DNA of 64,000 bases from [Mycobacterium] vasticus (GTDB lineage: Bacteria > Actinomycetota > Actinomycetes > Mycobacteriales > Mycobacteriaceae): positions 3,767,132 through 3,831,131 of the forward strand of contig NZ_CP084028.1 in NCBI RefSeq assembly GCF_020181595.1. Reading direction: 5' to 3'. This document shows, piece after piece, positions 61,682-64,000 of this stretch (within the stretch, counting starts at the first letter, position 1; the number at the start of each line of letters is the position of its first letter). The position numbers were made by a program, and so were the translations under genes. The notes under the pieces are model-generated. The model searched no databases. It saw only the letters and a program-made list of their open reading frames with translations, and was not told where the DNA came from.

Positions 61682-62697
61682 CGCTGCGGCTCTTCGATCT
61701 CGGCGGGCAGGGGCAGTGTCTGCGGGCCCGTCCACACCGCGTTGAACCGGTCCATCCCGACCCGGCCGACGACGGCGTCGACGAAGGCCTTACCGCGGGT
61801 GTACTGACTGAGTTTCGCGTCCAGCCCAAGCAGTGCCCGCAGCAACCGTTGCAGCGGCGGCTGACTGCGCCCGCGGCGCGCCTCGAACCGTTCGCGGATG
61901 GTGGCCACCGACGGCACCGCGGCCGGCCCGACGGCGTCCATCACGTGGTCGGCGTGGCCCTCCAACAGGGTTCCCAGGGTGAGCAACTGGTCCAGCGCGG
62001 TGCGTTGCGGCTCGGACTGCACCGCACGCACCAGGCCCATGATTCCCGACGGCCCGGAATCCCCCTGGCCGCCCCGCAGATACTCGGCCAGCCGGCTCAC
62101 CATCTGGGTGACGTCCGGGCCGCTGTCGCCTGTCAACACCGCCAGCGTGTCCGACATGTAGCCGGCCAGCCACGGATTGACGCTGAACTGCACCCGATGG
62201 GTGACCTCGTGCAGGCACACCCACAGCCGGAAGTCGGCCGGTGTGACCCGCAGCTGTCGTTCGACGGCGACCACGTTGGGGAAGACCAGCAGCAGCTGGC
62301 CCGCCCCGCCGGTGGGATCGACGCAGAACGGGTCGTACTGGCCGAGGATGCCCGAGGAGACGAACGCCAGCACCGCCCCGGTCTGCGCCCCGGCCAGGTG
62401 CCCGCTGAGGAACCCGCTGGGCCGGTCGGTGCCACCGGTCATGACGCGCATCGACTCGGCGGCCGCGGCGATCCACTGGGGCCGGTCGATGACGCGGGCC
62501 TCGGGTACCGGGCCGTCCGCGCCCAGTCCGGTCGTCTCCCGCACCAGCGGCTCGGCGGCGCGGGCACATCGGTACAACTCGTCGATCACCTGGCCTCGGG
62601 TGTAGTCGGTCATCGGCGGCGCGGGGCGCGCCAGCCAGCCACCGACCGTCGCGGCGAATCCCCAGTCCACCGCCCGCCCGACGTCGAGGTCGCTCAT
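61660..62697 (-). CDS. DUF2342 zinc metalloprotease-like protein (Rv3626c-like)
   Basis: This 345-residue protein has His163-Glu164-Val-Thr-His167, a zincin HExxH motif, in the DUF2342 domain (annotated also as F420-biosynthesis-associated). Function is unknown. It lies between dacB and tilS, overlapping both (4 bp with dacB). Confidence 0.88.
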   Translation of the reverse strand: MSDLDVGRAVDWGFAATVGGWLARPAPPMTDYTRGQVIDELYRCARAAEPLVRETTGLGADGPVPEARVIDRPQWIAAAAESMRVMTGGTDRPSGFLSGHLAGAQTGAVLAFVSSGILGQYDPFCVDPTGGAGQLLLVFPNVVAVERQLRVTPADFRLWVCLHEVTHRVQFSVNPWLAGYMSDTLAVLTGDSGPDVTQMVSRLAEYLRGGQGDSGPSGIMGLVRAVQSEPQRTALDQLLTLGTLLEGHADHVMDAVGPAAVPSVATIRERFEARRGRSQPPLQRLLRALLGLDAKLSQYTRGKAFVDAVVGRVGMDRFNAVWTGPQTLPLPAEIEEPQRWIDRVL

Positions 62698-64000
62698 GTG
62701 CAGCCGCAGGTCCGCAGCACCGCGGCCACCGAGTCGATCGCCGTTCGCCCGGTGGGCCCGGCGTCGTTGGCGATGAACGCGAACGTCAGCACCCGCCGGT
62801 CCCGGTCGGTGACGACGCCGGCCAGCGCGTTGGTGTGGGTCAGCGAGCCGGTCTTGGCACGCAGCCAGCCGGCCGCGCCCCGGCCGGTCTTCGGGTTGAG
62901 GAAGCGCTCGGACAGCGTCCCGCTGCCGCCGGCCACCGGCAACATGTCCAGCAGCGGCCGCAGTTGCGGGTTGTCAGGTCCGGCCGCCGCCTGCACCACC
63001 GCTTCGAGCGTCCGGGCCGTCAGCCGGTCGTCTTCGGACAGGCCACTGGAGTCCATCAGGGTGGTCCCGCTCAGCGAGATGTGCTCGGTGGCCAGCCGAT
63101 TGGTGATCGCGTCCACCGCGCCGGCGAAGGACCGCGGACGGCCCATCGCCTCGGCCACCTCCCGGGCGATGCATTCGGCCATCACGTTGTCGGAGGCGTT
63201 CATCATCTCGCCCAGTCGCACCCCCAGCGGCGCCGAGGAGACCGAGCCCAGTTCGCGTCCGGTCACCGAGGCGGTCGCGATGGTGACGTTCTCGGCGTCG
63301 ACCCCCAGTGCCGCGGCCAGCGCCTGCCCGGCGTCCAGCGCCGGTGTCAGCGACCGGCGGGATTCGGGCGTGGTCGGCTGGATGCGGCCGCCGTCGACCA
63401 TCACCGCCTCGATCGGGGCGATGTCGCCGCCCTCGATGTCCAGCGGGTCCCAGCCGGGCGCCAGGCTCGGCCCGCTGAACGCCGACACGTCGACCTGGAT
63501 CTCGGTGGGCGTCACCCCGCTGCGCCGGACCTGGTCGGCCAGGTCGCCGATCCGGGCGGCGTCGCGGTACCAGGTGTCCTGTCCGACTTCGGCGCTCGAC
63601 AACGTGGGGTCGCCGCCGCCGACCAGCACCACCACCCCGGGCTGGTCGCCGGAGATCACCTTGGTGGCCACCCGTGCGCCCGGGTCCAGCGCCAGCAGCG
63701 CTGCAGCCGCGGTGAGCACCTTGTTGGTGGACGCCGGTTGCATCGGCAGGTCTTCCTGCTGGGTCCACAACGTCTTGCCGGTCAGCGCATCGGTGATCCG
63801 GCCGGTGAGCTTGCCCAGATTCGGGTCGGCCAGCGCGCCGGCCATCGCGGCCGCCAGCGCACTGACCTGCGGGACCGGTGCGTCGTCGGGTACCGGGATC
63901 ACTCCGGGGTTGGCAGTCGCCACCGGTGCCGGCGGCACCGCGCGCCGACCGGCATCCGCGCTGTCCGGGAGCACGACCGCCGCCACCACCACGGCCGCGG
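62694..64000 (-). CDS. dacB: DacB, D-alanyl-D-alanine carboxypeptidase (PBP4 type, N-terminus outside window)
   Basis: DacB trims peptidoglycan peptides. Most of the protein is present (~435 residues), including the start of the mature part; the first residues lie beyond position 64000. The motifs are Ser-Thr-Asn-Lys (SxxK), Ser-Asp-Asn (SxN) and Lys-Thr-Gly. A hydrophobic segment at the cut edge (Val-Val-Val-Ala-Ala-Val-Val-Leu) is the signal sequence or anchor. The stop overlaps the DUF2342 gene start. Confidence 0.92.
   Translation of the reverse strand, partial: AAVVVAAVVLPDSADAGRRAVPPAPVATANPGVIPVPDDAPVPQVSALAAAMAGALADPNLGKLTGRITDALTGKTLWTQQEDLPMQPASTNKVLTAAAALLALDPGARVATKVISGDQPGVVVLVGGGDPTLSSAEVGQDTWYRDAARIGDLADQVRRSGVTPTEIQVDVSAFSGPSLAPGWDPLDIEGGDIAPIEAVMVDGGRIQPTTPESRRSLTPALDAGQALAAALGVDAENVTIATASVTGRELGSVSSAPLGVRLGEMMNASDNVMAECIAREVAEAMGRPRSFAGAVDAITNRLATEHISLSGTTLMDSSGLSEDDRLTARTLEAVVQAAAGPDNPQLRPLLDMLPVAGGSGTLSERFLNPKTGRGAAGWLRAKTGSLTHTNALAGVVTDRDRRVLTFAFIANDAGPTGRTAIDSVAAVLRTCGCT

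Overview
The window is a high-GC actinobacterial chromosome segment that reads as a non-tuberculous member of the Mycobacteriaceae. Gene content and order follow the Mycobacterium tuberculosis stretch from ipdA (Rv3551) to dacB (Rv3627c), with clear local differences. Protein similarity is judged from remembered family sequences, not from a search. No tRNA, rRNA, CRISPR array, IS transposase or PE/PPE gene was seen, and the species cannot be fixed.

Region 1 (1-16171) is the KstR2 regulon for the last two steroid rings: ipdA (partial)-ipdB-ipdC on the + strand, then fadE30-ipdF-kstR2-fadA6 divergent from fadD3-fadE31-fadE32-fadE33, with a KstR2 operator between fadE30 and fadD3. The + strand operon continues into a choloylglycine-hydrolase-family gene and an aminotransferase (aspB type). 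Between ipdC and fadA6 lies an accessory block (2127-5636): a DUF559 endonuclease-like gene bracketed by two copies of a palindromic repeat, a DUF899-VOC pair divergent from a TetR gene, and a second TetR gene.

Region 2 (16211-26486) starts with a hemophore-like secreted protein, an unrecognised 414-residue protein and an orphan alpha/beta hydrolase. It then holds the KstR regulon for rings A/B: hsaA-hsaC-hsaB (no hsaD), kshB, a secreted Rv3572-like protein, fadE34 and kstR, with three KstR operators.

Region 3 (26500-43999) is mostly housekeeping: an MBL-fold protein, an ArsB/NhaD-type transporter, a secreted GDPD, rlmB, cysS, a secreted repeat protein behind a good leaderless promoter, ispF-ispD-carD, lpqE, radA (no disA after it), canB and mutY with overlapping start codons, mhuD, lpqF and clpC1.

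Region 4 (44261-56077) is a nearly continuous minus-strand block: ftsH-folE-folP1-folB-folK-DUF3180, a DUF6779-type membrane protein, DUF2520-panC-panD-coaX, lysS and lsr2. It joins folate, pantothenate/CoA and translation functions. Region 5 (56176-64000) carries ephA, a luciferase-like monooxygenase, an SCO6745-type gene where M. tuberculosis has ESX genes, lpqG, hpt, tilS, a DUF2342 metalloprotease-like gene and dacB (cut by the window edge).

The most notable points are the missing hsaD, the missing disA, the choloylglycine hydrolase inside the steroid operon, and the DUF559 gene flanked by matching palindromes.
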